Assembly: GCA_936920625.1 (NCBI GenBank)
Contig: CAKZHC010000050.1
Location: 1-64,000 of the forward strand
Length of the DNA stretch: 64,000 bases
Direction: 5' to 3'
Source: an uncultured Enterobacteriaceae bacterium
GTDB taxonomy: Bacteria; Pseudomonadota; Gammaproteobacteria; Enterobacterales; Enterobacteriaceae
Position numbers and translations under genes: made by a program. This document shows, one piece after another, positions 56,437 to 64,000 of this stretch (positions are counted from its first letter, which is position 1; each line of letters starts with the position of its first letter). The notes below the pieces were generated by a model that searched no databases, had not been told where the DNA came from, and saw only the letters and a list, made by a program, of their open reading frames with translations.

Positions 56437-56920
56437 TTGAGGGCTGGCTATGGCATGCATTAATGGCACCGCCCACAATTCGCTGGTTTAGCGTAACTGT
56501 GTGTGCAGCCTTTTTTACAGTGGGGTTCTGGCTGGTTAGTGGGCAGCAATACTGGCGAACACATCGCAAACTTGAAGTCGGGCAAAAGCAGGCTATGGCA
56601 GCATATGAGTCGCAGCTGAAAATGTTTGCAAAGATGCTTGCGCGGATGATGTGTAAGCAGCGTATGCAGCAACAAAACCAACGCACTGATGATCGGGTGC
56701 CGTGCTGAATGAGTGGCAGCCGGAATTTAATGGCAATTTGCTCAGGTTCACACTCCACTGGTACGGTATGAGCCCGCTATTTAAGGCGTTAATAGAGCAA
56801 TCTCCGGCTGTGAGCATCAAAAGGCTGGTTTTGCAGCCCGAAAATAATGGAACGTTGGCTGTTGAGTTGCTGCTTGAGGATCCTGGTGAAACGATTACTG
56901 GTGTTGATGTTGTTAAGTAG
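56433..56920 (+). pseudogene. hofO: PilO-like hofO, frameshifted
   Basis: The first 91 codons encode a membrane helix (WFSVTVCAAFFTVGFWLVSG) and a basic, Gln-rich coiled segment ending TDDRVPC and a stop. A second open part, in the -1 frame from about 56702, continues with LNEWQPEFNGNLLRFTLHWY and PLFKALIEQSPAVSIKRLVL to a stop at 56920: the PilO periplasmic domain. Joined they give about 160 residues, the right size for HofO (146 in E. coli). A single indel near 56695-56703 explains the break. Loss of HofO should weaken any DNA-uptake pseudopilus. Confidence 0.75.
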
Positions 56921-57263
56921 CATGGCTATAGCACGTGATCCCTTTTTTCCGATGGAAAATGCCTGTTCGTCTCATGCTGCTATCCCTGATGACTGGCATC
57001 TGTTAGGCGTGTTGGGCAGGGAGGGAGAGTGGGCTAGCCGCTGGCGCTCTCCGGCCGGGCGTGGCATTACGCTATCGGTGCAGGCATATCTGGGAGAGTC
57101 TTTGTGGCAAATACACACCATGGATTTAAATGGTGTTTTGATCTCCAGAACGCTGGCCTGTAAACCAGCACACTATCACTATGCTTTGAAAAAAGGACGT
57201 TCAGATGCGCTCATGTCTTCTCCTCGGGCTGTTGCTACTGGTATCAGCCAGCCGGGCAACTGA
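56886..57263 (+). CDS. hofP: PilP-like protein HofP
   Basis: About 125 residues. GTG 56886 (VKRLLVLMLLSSMAIARDPF) has GAGGA five bases upstream and matches the E. coli start (VKRWLLAG), giving a signal or lipoprotein-like N terminus. The core HLLGVLGREGEWASRW is the PilP-type beta domain. It overlaps the end of hofO by 35 bases and the start of hofQ by 59, the latter overlap being unusually long; the C-terminal tail may therefore not be functional. Part of the secretin-associated periplasmic complex. Confidence 0.8.
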   Translation: MKRLLVLMLLSSMAIARDPFFPMENACSSHAAIPDDWHLLGVLGREGEWASRWRSPAGRGITLSVQAYLGESLWQIHTMDLNGVLISRTLACKPAHYHYALKKGRSDALMSSPRAVATGISQPGN

Positions 57264-58449
57264 CTCCATTATCTCAATGAATTTTAACAATGCGCCGGTA
57301 AATGAAATATTTGAGGCGCTGGCAGAGTACGAGCAGCTCAACCTGGTGATTGCTCCTGAGGTTGAAGGGGCATTAACTTTGCATCTGCGAGAGGTACCAT
57401 GGCCCCAGGCATGGCAGCTTGTTAGCCAAATGGCCAGGGTCAATAGTGAGAAACAGGGTAATGTTCTGTTAGTATACCCTCGCGCCTGGCAGGAAGAACA
57501 GGAACGCCAGATTGCTCTTCGCAAGGAAAAGCAATTACTGATGCTACCACTTAAGAATCAGATGGTGAAACTGCTTCATGCAGATGCTAGTGCCATTTCA
57601 GCCAGTTTGCATAAAGAGGGTGTATCACTAATTTCGCCAAGGGGTAGTGTTACGGTAGATACCCGCACCAATAGCTTGTTGCTGCGTGATACCGAAAGTT
57701 CATTACGAGGGATGGTACGTTGGATCAGGACGCTGGATGTTCCTGTAGAGCAGGTTGAGCTGGTGGCCCATATTGTAACTATTGGTCAGGATAAGCTGCG
57801 TGAGCTGGGTGTGCGATGGGGGTATCAGGCAGAAGAACAAATCAACAACGCGCTGCGAGCCAGTCAGTTTCACGTTGATCTTGCCGTCTCTGAACCAGTA
57901 GTAACCGCAGGATTCACACTGGCACGAATGGATGGGCATTTACTGGATTTAGAGTTGAGTGCCCTTGAACAGGAAAAGCAAGTTGAAATTATTGCTAGCC
58001 CTCACCTCTACACCACTCATCAGCAGTCTGCCAGCATAAAACAGGGGACTGAAATTCCCTATGAAGTTTCCAGCGGTAGTAATGGTGGCACGGCGATGGA
58101 GTTCAGAGAAGCGGTACTGGGAATGGAGGTCACTCCGGTTATTCAGGGTAATGGCCGTATTCTGCTCAAATTGCATATCAGTCAGAATGTGCCGGGAAGA
58201 CTCATACAAGCTGGCCGAAAAGAGATTGTCACCATCGATAAGCAGGAAATTGAAACTCAGGTAAGTGTCCGTGATGGTCAGACGCTGGCATTGGGCGGAA
58301 TTTTTCAACAGCATCGGGATCGTGGACGGAGTCAGGTTCCTGTACTTGGGAGCATTCCGATAATAGGCGGGTTGTTTCGCCATGAAACTACACAGCAAAA
58401 AAACCGTGAGCTCGTGATTTTTATTACTCCCCGGCTCATCGGCGAATAG
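57205..58449 (+). CDS. hofQ: secretin HofQ (DNA uptake porin)
   Basis: 414-residue outer-membrane secretin. Signal peptide at residues 1-18; N domains containing ISMNFNNAPVNEIFEALAEY and KLLHADASAISASLHKEG; the secretin core VPVLGSIPIIGGLFRHETTQ and the end RELVIFITPRLIGE are typical of PilQ/ComE. In E. coli HofQ is required to use DNA as a carbon source. Frame intact, so the outer-membrane channel remains although hofO is broken. Confidence 0.93.
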   Translation: MRSCLLLGLLLLVSASRATDSIISMNFNNAPVNEIFEALAEYEQLNLVIAPEVEGALTLHLREVPWPQAWQLVSQMARVNSEKQGNVLLVYPRAWQEEQERQIALRKEKQLLMLPLKNQMVKLLHADASAISASLHKEGVSLISPRGSVTVDTRTNSLLLRDTESSLRGMVRWIRTLDVPVEQVELVAHIVTIGQDKLRELGVRWGYQAEEQINNALRASQFHVDLAVSEPVVTAGFTLARMDGHLLDLELSALEQEKQVEIIASPHLYTTHQQSASIKQGTEIPYEVSSGSNGGTAMEFREAVLGMEVTPVIQGNGRILLKLHISQNVPGRLIQAGRKEIVTIDKQEIETQVSVRDGQTLALGGIFQQHRDRGRSQVPVLGSIPIIGGLFRHETTQQKNRELVIFITPRLIGE

Positions 58450-58941
58450 TGGTGATTTATGCCAAACTTGCAAAAAAAATAATATCGTCCCAGCAGGACT
58501 TCCATAATGGAATTGACGCAGAGAATGAATTAGCTTACAACGTTAGCAATTTTTCCTACATTAGGTCAGGAAAATCATCTTGTAGCCGTGTTACTGGCTT
58601 CGGGCTGTTGTTCGATCTAAGATGTAATGCCTGTTAACTTTCAGTCGGGCTTTATCAGCGTTAACCGCAGGCTATTGGGCCATTAAAAGCTGTGTTTTTA
58701 AGTAGTTCATCACATTTTGATTACGGCCCAACGTGGAATAGCAATGATTACAGTCCTGAAAGATTGATGTCCTGTCCTCATAAAAGTATTCGCAACCAGA
58801 GGAAGTCTGCTGTTGCCAAAACACGATGAGTATTGAGATAATTTTAGTCTGACTCTCGACTATCACTTATAAGGTTTCAGTACATGTCCTGCCCGCATGG
58901 GTGGGGTATCATTAACGAATTGTCTTAGTAATACCTAAAAA
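58450..58941. other. hofQ-aroK spacer
   Basis: About 490 bases with no gene. The aroK promoter is expected here but I cannot place it confidently. Confidence 0.45.
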
Positions 58942-59463
58942 ATGGCAGAGAAACGCAATATTTTTTTGGTCGGACCTATGGGTGCTGGCAAAAGCACTGT
59001 TGGTCGCCAATTAGCTCAGCAACTTAGTATGGAATTTTATGATTCTGATCAAGAGCTTGAGCGCCGCACCGGAGCAGATTTAGGCTGGATATTTGACGTC
59101 GAAGGTGAAGTGGGTTTTCGTGATCGTGAAGAGAAAATCATCAATGAACTCACAGAAAAACAGGGTATTGTACTGGCTACTGGTGGGGGCGCTGTCAAAT
59201 CACGAGAAACTCGTAAGCGTCTCTCTGCCCGTGGTGTAGTTGTTTACCTTGAAACTACGATAGAAAAACAGTTATCACGTACCCAGCGTGATAAAAGACG
59301 CCCACTTCTTCAGGTGGATTCTCCACCACGCGAAGTGCTGGAGGCGCTGGCTGATGAACGTAATCCACTCTATGAAGAGATTGCAGATATGACGATTCGC
59401 ACTAACGAACAGAGTGCGAAGATGGTCGCAAATCTCATTATCAGTATGCTTGATGAGCGTTAA
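58942..59463 (+). CDS. aroK: shikimate kinase I
   Basis: Phosphorylates shikimate at C3 in the aromatic amino-acid pathway. 173 residues, standard length. P-loop GPMGAGKSTVGRQLA, shikimate-binding DSDQELERRTGADLGWIF and ATGGGAV, and the lid region RDKRRPLL are present. First gene of the aroK-aroB-damX-dam-rpe-gph superoperon. Confidence 0.97.
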   Translation: MAEKRNIFLVGPMGAGKSTVGRQLAQQLSMEFYDSDQELERRTGADLGWIFDVEGEVGFRDREEKIINELTEKQGIVLATGGGAVKSRETRKRLSARGVVVYLETTIEKQLSRTQRDKRRPLLQVDSPPREVLEALADERNPLYEEIADMTIRTNEQSAKMVANLIISMLDER

Positions 59464-59509
59464 CTCGCTCATCCGGCAAAATTTACTGTAATTTATTCAG
59501 AGGCATAAT

Positions 59510-60622
59510 ATGGAGAGGATCACCGTTTCGTTAGGGGAACGAAGTTACCCTATTACTATTGCGTCGGGTCTATTGGGTGATTCGGCTTCTTTCTGGCCAC
59601 TGAAGGCAGGTGACCAGGCGATGTTAGTGACTAACGATACGCTGGCGCCTGTCTATCTTGATAAAGTATGCACGGTGCTGGAACGTGCTGGTATCCGGGT
59701 TGATACAGTTATTCTGCCCGATGGAGAACAATATAAAACACTGGCAACGTTGGAAACTGTTTTCAGCGCATTACTCCAGAAACCCCATGGCCGTGATACG
59801 ACTATAATCGCGCTGGGTGGGGGAGTAATTGGTGATTTAACGGGTTTTGCGGCAGCCAGTTACCAGCGAGGTGTGCGTTTTATTCAGCTCCCAACAACGC
59901 TGCTGGCGCAAGTTGATTCTTCTGTTGGCGGAAAAACGGCGGTCAATCATCTGTTAGGTAAAAATATGATTGGCGCATACTATCAGCCTGCTGCGGTAGT
60001 AATCGATTTGGATTGTCTACAGACGATGCCACCGCGTCAAATTGCTACAGGCCTGGCAGAAGTCATCAAATATGGAATTATTCTGAGTGCAGATTTTTTC
60101 AACTGGCTGGAAGCAAACATGGATGCATTACTGGCCCTGGATGGTGATGCTATGGCATGGTGCATTCGCCGCTGTTGTGAGCTTAAAGCACAAGTTGTCG
60201 CAGAGGACGAACGCGAGAGAGGCCTGCGCGCGCTATTAAATCTTGGTCATACCTTTGGTCACGCTATTGAAACGCATATGCAATACCAGAACTGGCTGCA
60301 TGGCGAGGCAGTGGCCGCAGGCATGGTCATGGCGGCACGTACTGCAGAAAATCTGGGGCAGTTTAGTTCAGAACAAACTGCACGCATCATCGCGTTGTTA
60401 AAGAGAGCAGGGTTGCCAGTTTGTGGCCCGGATAGCATGTCAGCAAGTGACTACCTGCCGCACATGATGCGAGATAAGAAGGTGCTTGCAGGAAAGTTAC
60501 GCCTTGTATTGCCGTTAGAAATTGGCAAGGCTGAAGTTCGGTCAAGTGTTGCGAGTGATCATGTTCTGGCTGCTATAGAAGCCTGTATTAATTCCTCTGA
60601 TTGCAAAACTGCTAATCAGTGA
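59510..60622 (+). CDS. aroB: 3-dehydroquinate synthase
   Basis: Converts DAHP to 3-dehydroquinate; needs NAD and a divalent metal. 370 residues, eight longer than E. coli at the C terminus. Motifs: GGGVIGDLTGFAAASYQRGV (NAD binding), SSVGGKTAVNH, the metal ligands in GLAEVIKYG, LLNLGHTFGHAIE and LHGEAVAAGM. Starts 46 bases after aroK. Confidence 0.97.
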   Translation: MERITVSLGERSYPITIASGLLGDSASFWPLKAGDQAMLVTNDTLAPVYLDKVCTVLERAGIRVDTVILPDGEQYKTLATLETVFSALLQKPHGRDTTIIALGGGVIGDLTGFAAASYQRGVRFIQLPTTLLAQVDSSVGGKTAVNHLLGKNMIGAYYQPAAVVIDLDCLQTMPPRQIATGLAEVIKYGIILSADFFNWLEANMDALLALDGDAMAWCIRRCCELKAQVVAEDERERGLRALLNLGHTFGHAIETHMQYQNWLHGEAVAAGMVMAARTAENLGQFSSEQTARIIALLKRAGLPVCGPDSMSASDYLPHMMRDKKVLAGKLRLVLPLEIGKAEVRSSVASDHVLAAIEACINSSDCKTANQ

Positions 60623-60819
60623 GAAGCAGGTAAAAAATTACCGCTGGTATCGGGGAGTTCAGGAGCAATCTGCCTGATATCAGTGAAGGTAAATAAATCA
60701 GCTCAATTTATGCAATGTTAAATGCCGGAGGCGGCGCTAAGTCGGATATGTTATAAATAGACCGATATAGTGCAACGTAATCGACGTCAATCATTCCCGG
60801 TTAAAGATTAGGAGGTTTA

Positions 60820-61788
60820 ATGGATGAGTTTAAACCACAGGATGAGTTAAAGCCCGATGCCAGTGACCGCCACCCAGTGCACCCTAAGAAATCCATAGCT
60901 AATGTGGCTATATCCCGGCAGCAGATAATAATGGGAGCAGCTGTGCTGATACTGCTGTTACTGGTTTTCATGATTGCATCAACTTTTACGGGGTCTGAGA
61001 ATCGTCCTGCGGAGAGTAAAACTGCATCGCAATCAATGGTAAACAGTACTGTTACCTCTGATAGCACGGGAAAGCCTGGCCTCTCTTCAGCTAATAATCA
61101 GAGTAATGGCGCGCCTCAATCCCTGACAGATGCTGGCAGTCATGATGTATCCTCTGCCAGTGATGCACCTGAGGAGTTAAGTGTGCCGCCGATATCATCT
61201 GCCCCAACAGTGGCAGAGCAGCAACCTGTGCCTGAATCTCAGCATCGTATAGAGTTATCCGGTGATCTTAATAGTGCGTTGAGCAACCAGCAGAATCAGG
61301 TTGATAACGTGGCAGAAGGTGCGCAGGAGCAGGTCAACTCTGATTTGCCAACGGCACCAGCAACTGTCAGACCTCAGGCAGATGTTCCCTCAAAGGATAG
61401 TACTCACTCAGCCAGACAATCTGGCATTACTACTCCGGAGCATACTCAGCCTGTAAAAACCGATAGTATGCATGGCAAAGCTGGGGCCAGTGGTGTTCAG
61501 CACTCGGGTCACAATAAAGCGGTTTCATTACCCAAAAGTGGTTACACTTTGCAACTCAGTGGTGCTTCGCACTCAGATTCGCTAACGTCGTGGGCTAAAA
61601 AGCAAAAGCTGAGCAATTATCATATCTATGAAACCAGACGTGGCAACAAACCCTGGTATGTTTTGGTGAGTGGTTCTTATGCTACTTCAGCAGAAGCGAA
61701 GCAGGCGATAGCCGCATTACCCCCAGATGTCCGTGCACAAAACCCTTGGGTAAAACCATTGCGACAAGTCAGGAAAGAAGCAAAATGA
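60820..61788 (+). CDS. damX: cell division protein DamX (SPOR domain)
   Basis: Bitopic inner-membrane protein that binds denuded glycan at the septum. 322 residues: acidic cytoplasmic N terminus, one membrane helix near residues 37-54 (QQIIMGAAVLILLLLVFMIA), a Ser/Gln-rich periplasmic linker, and a C-terminal SPOR domain from about residue 240 (SGYTLQLSGASHSDSLTSWA, then VLVSGSYATSAEAKQAI). Shorter than E. coli DamX (428) only in the low-complexity linker. GGAGG precedes the start. Confidence 0.93.
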   Translation: MDEFKPQDELKPDASDRHPVHPKKSIANVAISRQQIIMGAAVLILLLLVFMIASTFTGSENRPAESKTASQSMVNSTVTSDSTGKPGLSSANNQSNGAPQSLTDAGSHDVSSASDAPEELSVPPISSAPTVAEQQPVPESQHRIELSGDLNSALSNQQNQVDNVAEGAQEQVNSDLPTAPATVRPQADVPSKDSTHSARQSGITTPEHTQPVKTDSMHGKAGASGVQHSGHNKAVSLPKSGYTLQLSGASHSDSLTSWAKKQKLSNYHIYETRRGNKPWYVLVSGSYATSAEAKQAIAALPPDVRAQNPWVKPLRQVRKEAK

Positions 61789-61898
61789 CAGTCAGAGTAA
61801 TTTGTCTTTGCTGCTTCATATAGCGGAATTATGTTTGTCCGAAAAAAGTATCAGATGTATATAATGCCGCAGCCTGAAGAGTGTAAATTGTACTCTGC

Positions 61899-62714
61899 AT
61901 GAAGAAAAAACGTGCTTTTCTTAAATGGGCAGGGGGTAAATTCCTGTTAGTGGATACGATTCAGCGCCATTTACCTGAGGGTGAGTGTCTTATTGAGCCT
62001 TTCGTTGGTGCTGGGTCAGTATTTCTCAACACTAATTATTCCCGCTATATTCTGGCAGATATTAATTGTGATTTGATCAATCTTTATAATATCGTCAAGA
62101 ATCGAGCCAGCCAGTTTGTGTCTGATGCTCAGCAGCTGTTCAATGATGGAAGTAATTCAGCTAATGTTTTTTATGCCCACCGGCGGCGCTTTAATCAAAG
62201 TAGCGACGATTACGAGAAGGCATTGCTATTCCTTTATCTGAACAGATTCTGTTTCAATGGATTGTGTCGTTATAATCTGCGAGGCCAGTTTAATGTACCC
62301 TTTGGCCGTTATCTACGGCCCTATTTTCCCCATGATGAGCTTTTTTATTTTGCTGAACGCGCTCAAAATGCAACTTTTGTCTGTGAGTCATACGATGTAA
62401 CGTTAAGTAAAGCTGAACCTGGGGCTGTTGTTTATTGTGATCCGCCCTATGCTCCGCTTACGGCTACCGCTAACTTTACCTCTTACCATACCAATAGTTT
62501 TACTCAGTATGAACAGCAACATCTGGCAATGCTTGCGACAAAACTCTCAGCAGAGAGTCAAATACCAGTACTGATATCTAACCATGACACTCCTCTAATC
62601 AGAGAGTGGTATCAGGCAGCGTACAGACTGATAAAAATTCAGGCACGGCGCTCTATCAGCAGCCAGAGTAATGGACGTGTAAAAGTTGACGAAATACTAG
62701 CGATTTACTGCTGA
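61899..62714 (+). CDS. dam: DNA adenine methylase Dam
   Basis: Methylates adenine in GATC; used in mismatch-repair strand choice, SeqA-controlled replication and gene regulation. 271 residues. The SAM-binding FLKWAGGK is at the N terminus, with EPFVGAGSVFLN and the catalytic DPPY (CDPPYAPLTATANF). Start ATG gives MKKKRAFLKWAGG as in E. coli. No unusual features. Confidence 0.96.
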   Translation: MKKKRAFLKWAGGKFLLVDTIQRHLPEGECLIEPFVGAGSVFLNTNYSRYILADINCDLINLYNIVKNRASQFVSDAQQLFNDGSNSANVFYAHRRRFNQSSDDYEKALLFLYLNRFCFNGLCRYNLRGQFNVPFGRYLRPYFPHDELFYFAERAQNATFVCESYDVTLSKAEPGAVVYCDPPYAPLTATANFTSYHTNSFTQYEQQHLAMLATKLSAESQIPVLISNHDTPLIREWYQAAYRLIKIQARRSISSQSNGRVKVDEILAIYC

Positions 62715-62779
62715 GTACACAGGGGAATCAGAGAGATAAGCTAACTGCCATACATCAGGCACAGAACCGGGAGAAATGG

Positions 62780-63466
62780 ATGAAAAACTATTTGATTGCA
62801 CCGTCAATTTTATCTGCAGATTTTGCTCGATTAGGTGAGGACACTGCCAAAGTGTTGGCCGCAGGGGGAGACGTTGTTCATTTTGATGTTATGGATAACC
62901 ACTATGTGCCGAATCTTACCATGGGGCCAATGGCGTTAAAAGCACTTCGGGATTACGGTATTACAGCACCAATCGATGTTCATTTGATGGTAAAGCCCGT
63001 TGATCGGCTGGTTTCAGATTTTGCGCAAGCTGGGGCAAGTTATATCACTTTTCACCCTGAGGCATCGGAACACGTTGATCGCACGCTGGAGTTAATAAGA
63101 GATCATGGTTGTAAGGCGGGGCTGGCATTTAACCCGGCAACACCACTCAATTATCTTGATTTTGTGATGGATAAGCTGGATACAATTTTGCTGATGTCTG
63201 TTAATCCTGGGTTTGGTGGTCAGTCGTTTATCCCATCAACACTGGCAAAATTGCGTCAGGGGCGCCAGCGGATCAACGAGAGTGGTTTTACCATAAAACT
63301 TGAGGTAGATGGCGGTGTCAGGATAGAGAATATCGCAGAAATTGCTGCGGCGGGAGCGGATATGTTTGTGGCTGGCTCAGCTATTTTTGGCCAGTCAGAT
63401 TATAAAGTTGTCATTGACGCAATGCGCGCTGAACTTGAAAAGACTCGTCATGGTTCGTTTCACTAG
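62780..63466 (+). CDS. rpe: ribulose-phosphate 3-epimerase
   Basis: Interconverts ribulose 5-phosphate and xylulose 5-phosphate. 228 residues, with the barrel motifs APSILSADFARLGED, VHFDVMDNHYVPNLTMGP, DVHLMVKPVDR, LMSVNPGFGGQSFIP and EVDGGVRIENI. The metal-binding His and Asp residues are all in place. Its last 17 bases overlap the gph start. Confidence 0.97.
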   Translation: MKNYLIAPSILSADFARLGEDTAKVLAAGGDVVHFDVMDNHYVPNLTMGPMALKALRDYGITAPIDVHLMVKPVDRLVSDFAQAGASYITFHPEASEHVDRTLELIRDHGCKAGLAFNPATPLNYLDFVMDKLDTILLMSVNPGFGGQSFIPSTLAKLRQGRQRINESGFTIKLEVDGGVRIENIAEIAAAGADMFVAGSAIFGQSDYKVVIDAMRAELEKTRHGSFH

Positions 63467-64000
63467 CATTCGGGCGGTGGCATTCGATCTTGATGGCACG
63501 CTGGTAGATAGTGCTCCTGAGCTGGCGGATGCGGTAATACAGGTATTTAGTGATCTCAAACTGCCCGCACCCAAAGCTGAGGATATTGTCAGCTGAGGAT
63601 ATTGTCGGCTGGATTGGTAATGGTGCCGATGCGATGATAACTGAAGCATTGCGTTTTGTGCTAAATCACGAACCACTGCCCAAACAGATCCATGATGCCA
63701 GGGGGCTATTTGACAGGCACTATGCCAGTGCCATTAAAGGCAGCCAGCTGTACGCGGGAGTGATTGAAACGTTAAGAGTACTTGCAGAACACGCTTTCCC
63801 GCTCGCAGTAGTAACTAATAAACCCACACAGTTTGTTGCACCACTGCTTGAGGCTACTGGAATCTCTGGCTATTTTTCATTAATCGTCGGTGGCGATGAT
63901 GTGATAGCAAAAAAACCTGACCCGGCTTCACTGCTTCTGGTACTGGATAATTTTGGTCTGCCTTCATGCAACCTGTTGTTCGTCGGCGACTCGCGGAATG
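63450..64000 (+). pseudogene. gph: phosphoglycolate phosphatase, frameshifted by a duplication; runs off the window
   Basis: ATG 63450 overlaps the end of rpe. The first 48 codons encode a proper HAD start (AVAFDLDGTLVDSAPELADA), then a perfect 16-bp tandem duplication (63575-63590 and 63591-63606) adds 16 bases, shifts the frame and creates a TGA stop within the second copy. With one copy removed the frame continues cleanly: KAEDIVGWIGNGADAMITEA, VVTNKPTQFVAPLLEATG, VGGDDVIAKKPDPASLLLVL and LLFVGDSRN to the window end. Gph removes 2-phosphoglycolate from DNA repair. Confidence 0.88.
63575..63606 (+). repeat. perfect 16-bp tandem duplication inside gph
   Basis: Two back-to-back copies of AGCTGAGGATATTGTC. 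The length is not a multiple of three, so it is the disrupting lesion. Confidence 0.95.

Noticed and set aside
1..64000. CRISPR array, integrase, insertion sequence
   Set aside because: No regularly spaced direct repeats, integrase motif or transposase was seen on either strand, although a diverged remnant could escape reading by eye.

Overview
The window is a piece of an enterobacterial (Enterobacterales) chromosome of moderate GC. Gene content and order follow the E. coli 76-min region closely: ugpQ-yhhA-ggt, glpD/glpEGR, nfuA, gntX, tex, greB, ompR-envZ, hslO, igaA, nudE, mrcA, hofMNOPQ, aroK-aroB-damX-dam-rpe-gph, plus rpoH-ftsX-ftsE-ftsY/rsmD-yhhL. Many proteins keep the family's usual length and motifs. 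The Yersinia/Photorhabdus-type urease and the PAS-LuxR regulators point to a plant- or insect-associated lineage (Erwiniaceae-like is my guess; the window alone does not settle it).

Layout. 1-51 is the 3' end of a 5S rRNA with its operon terminator, facing rpoH. 393-5504 holds rpoH-ftsX-ftsE-ftsY and, divergently, rsmD-yhhL. 5740-8819 holds ugpQ, a frameshifted yhhA and ggt. 8937-12445 is an accessory module on the minus strand: a short-chain dehydrogenase, a phytanoyl-CoA-type dioxygenase and a LysR regulator. 12446-16735 is almost empty AT-rich DNA with only an H-NS gene. 16736-23914 carries yqhA, an SMR efflux pump, msrA, the glp regulon (glpD against glpE-glpG-glpR, with two GlpR operators) and nfuA. 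23915-29690, between nfuA and gntX, is an accessory island: a two-gene unit of an unknown 221-residue protein and an HTH-ImmA/IrrE metallopeptidase, a divergent zinc-motif protein, and a hidden, decayed HTH/Panacea-type antitoxin locus. 29691-33523 holds gntX, a DUF1471 protein and tex; feoABC and bioH, found here in E. coli, are absent. 34462-41191 is a complete urease operon (ureABCEFGD) plus a NiCoT nickel permease, inserted between tex and greB. 41514-45747 holds greB, ompR-envZ and an hslO broken by an amber codon. 46437-48926 holds two tandem paralogous PAS-LuxR regulators and a hexapeptide-repeat protein. 49146-64000 returns to backbone: igaA, nudE, mrcA, the hof DNA-uptake/pilus-like cluster (hofO frameshifted), aroK, aroB, damX, dam, rpe, and a gph disrupted by a 16-bp tandem duplication, running off the end.

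Taken together, the window looks like an early stage of genome degradation: backbone genes are mostly intact, but yhhA, hslO, hofO, gph and a Panacea gene each carry one or a few inactivating lesions, several expected genes are missing, and long stretches hold no recognisable gene. The intact, complete urease and nickel-uptake genes stand out as conserved accessory function, fitting a nitrogen-recycling role, though that is inference. The most interesting unexplained material is the nfuA-gntX island.
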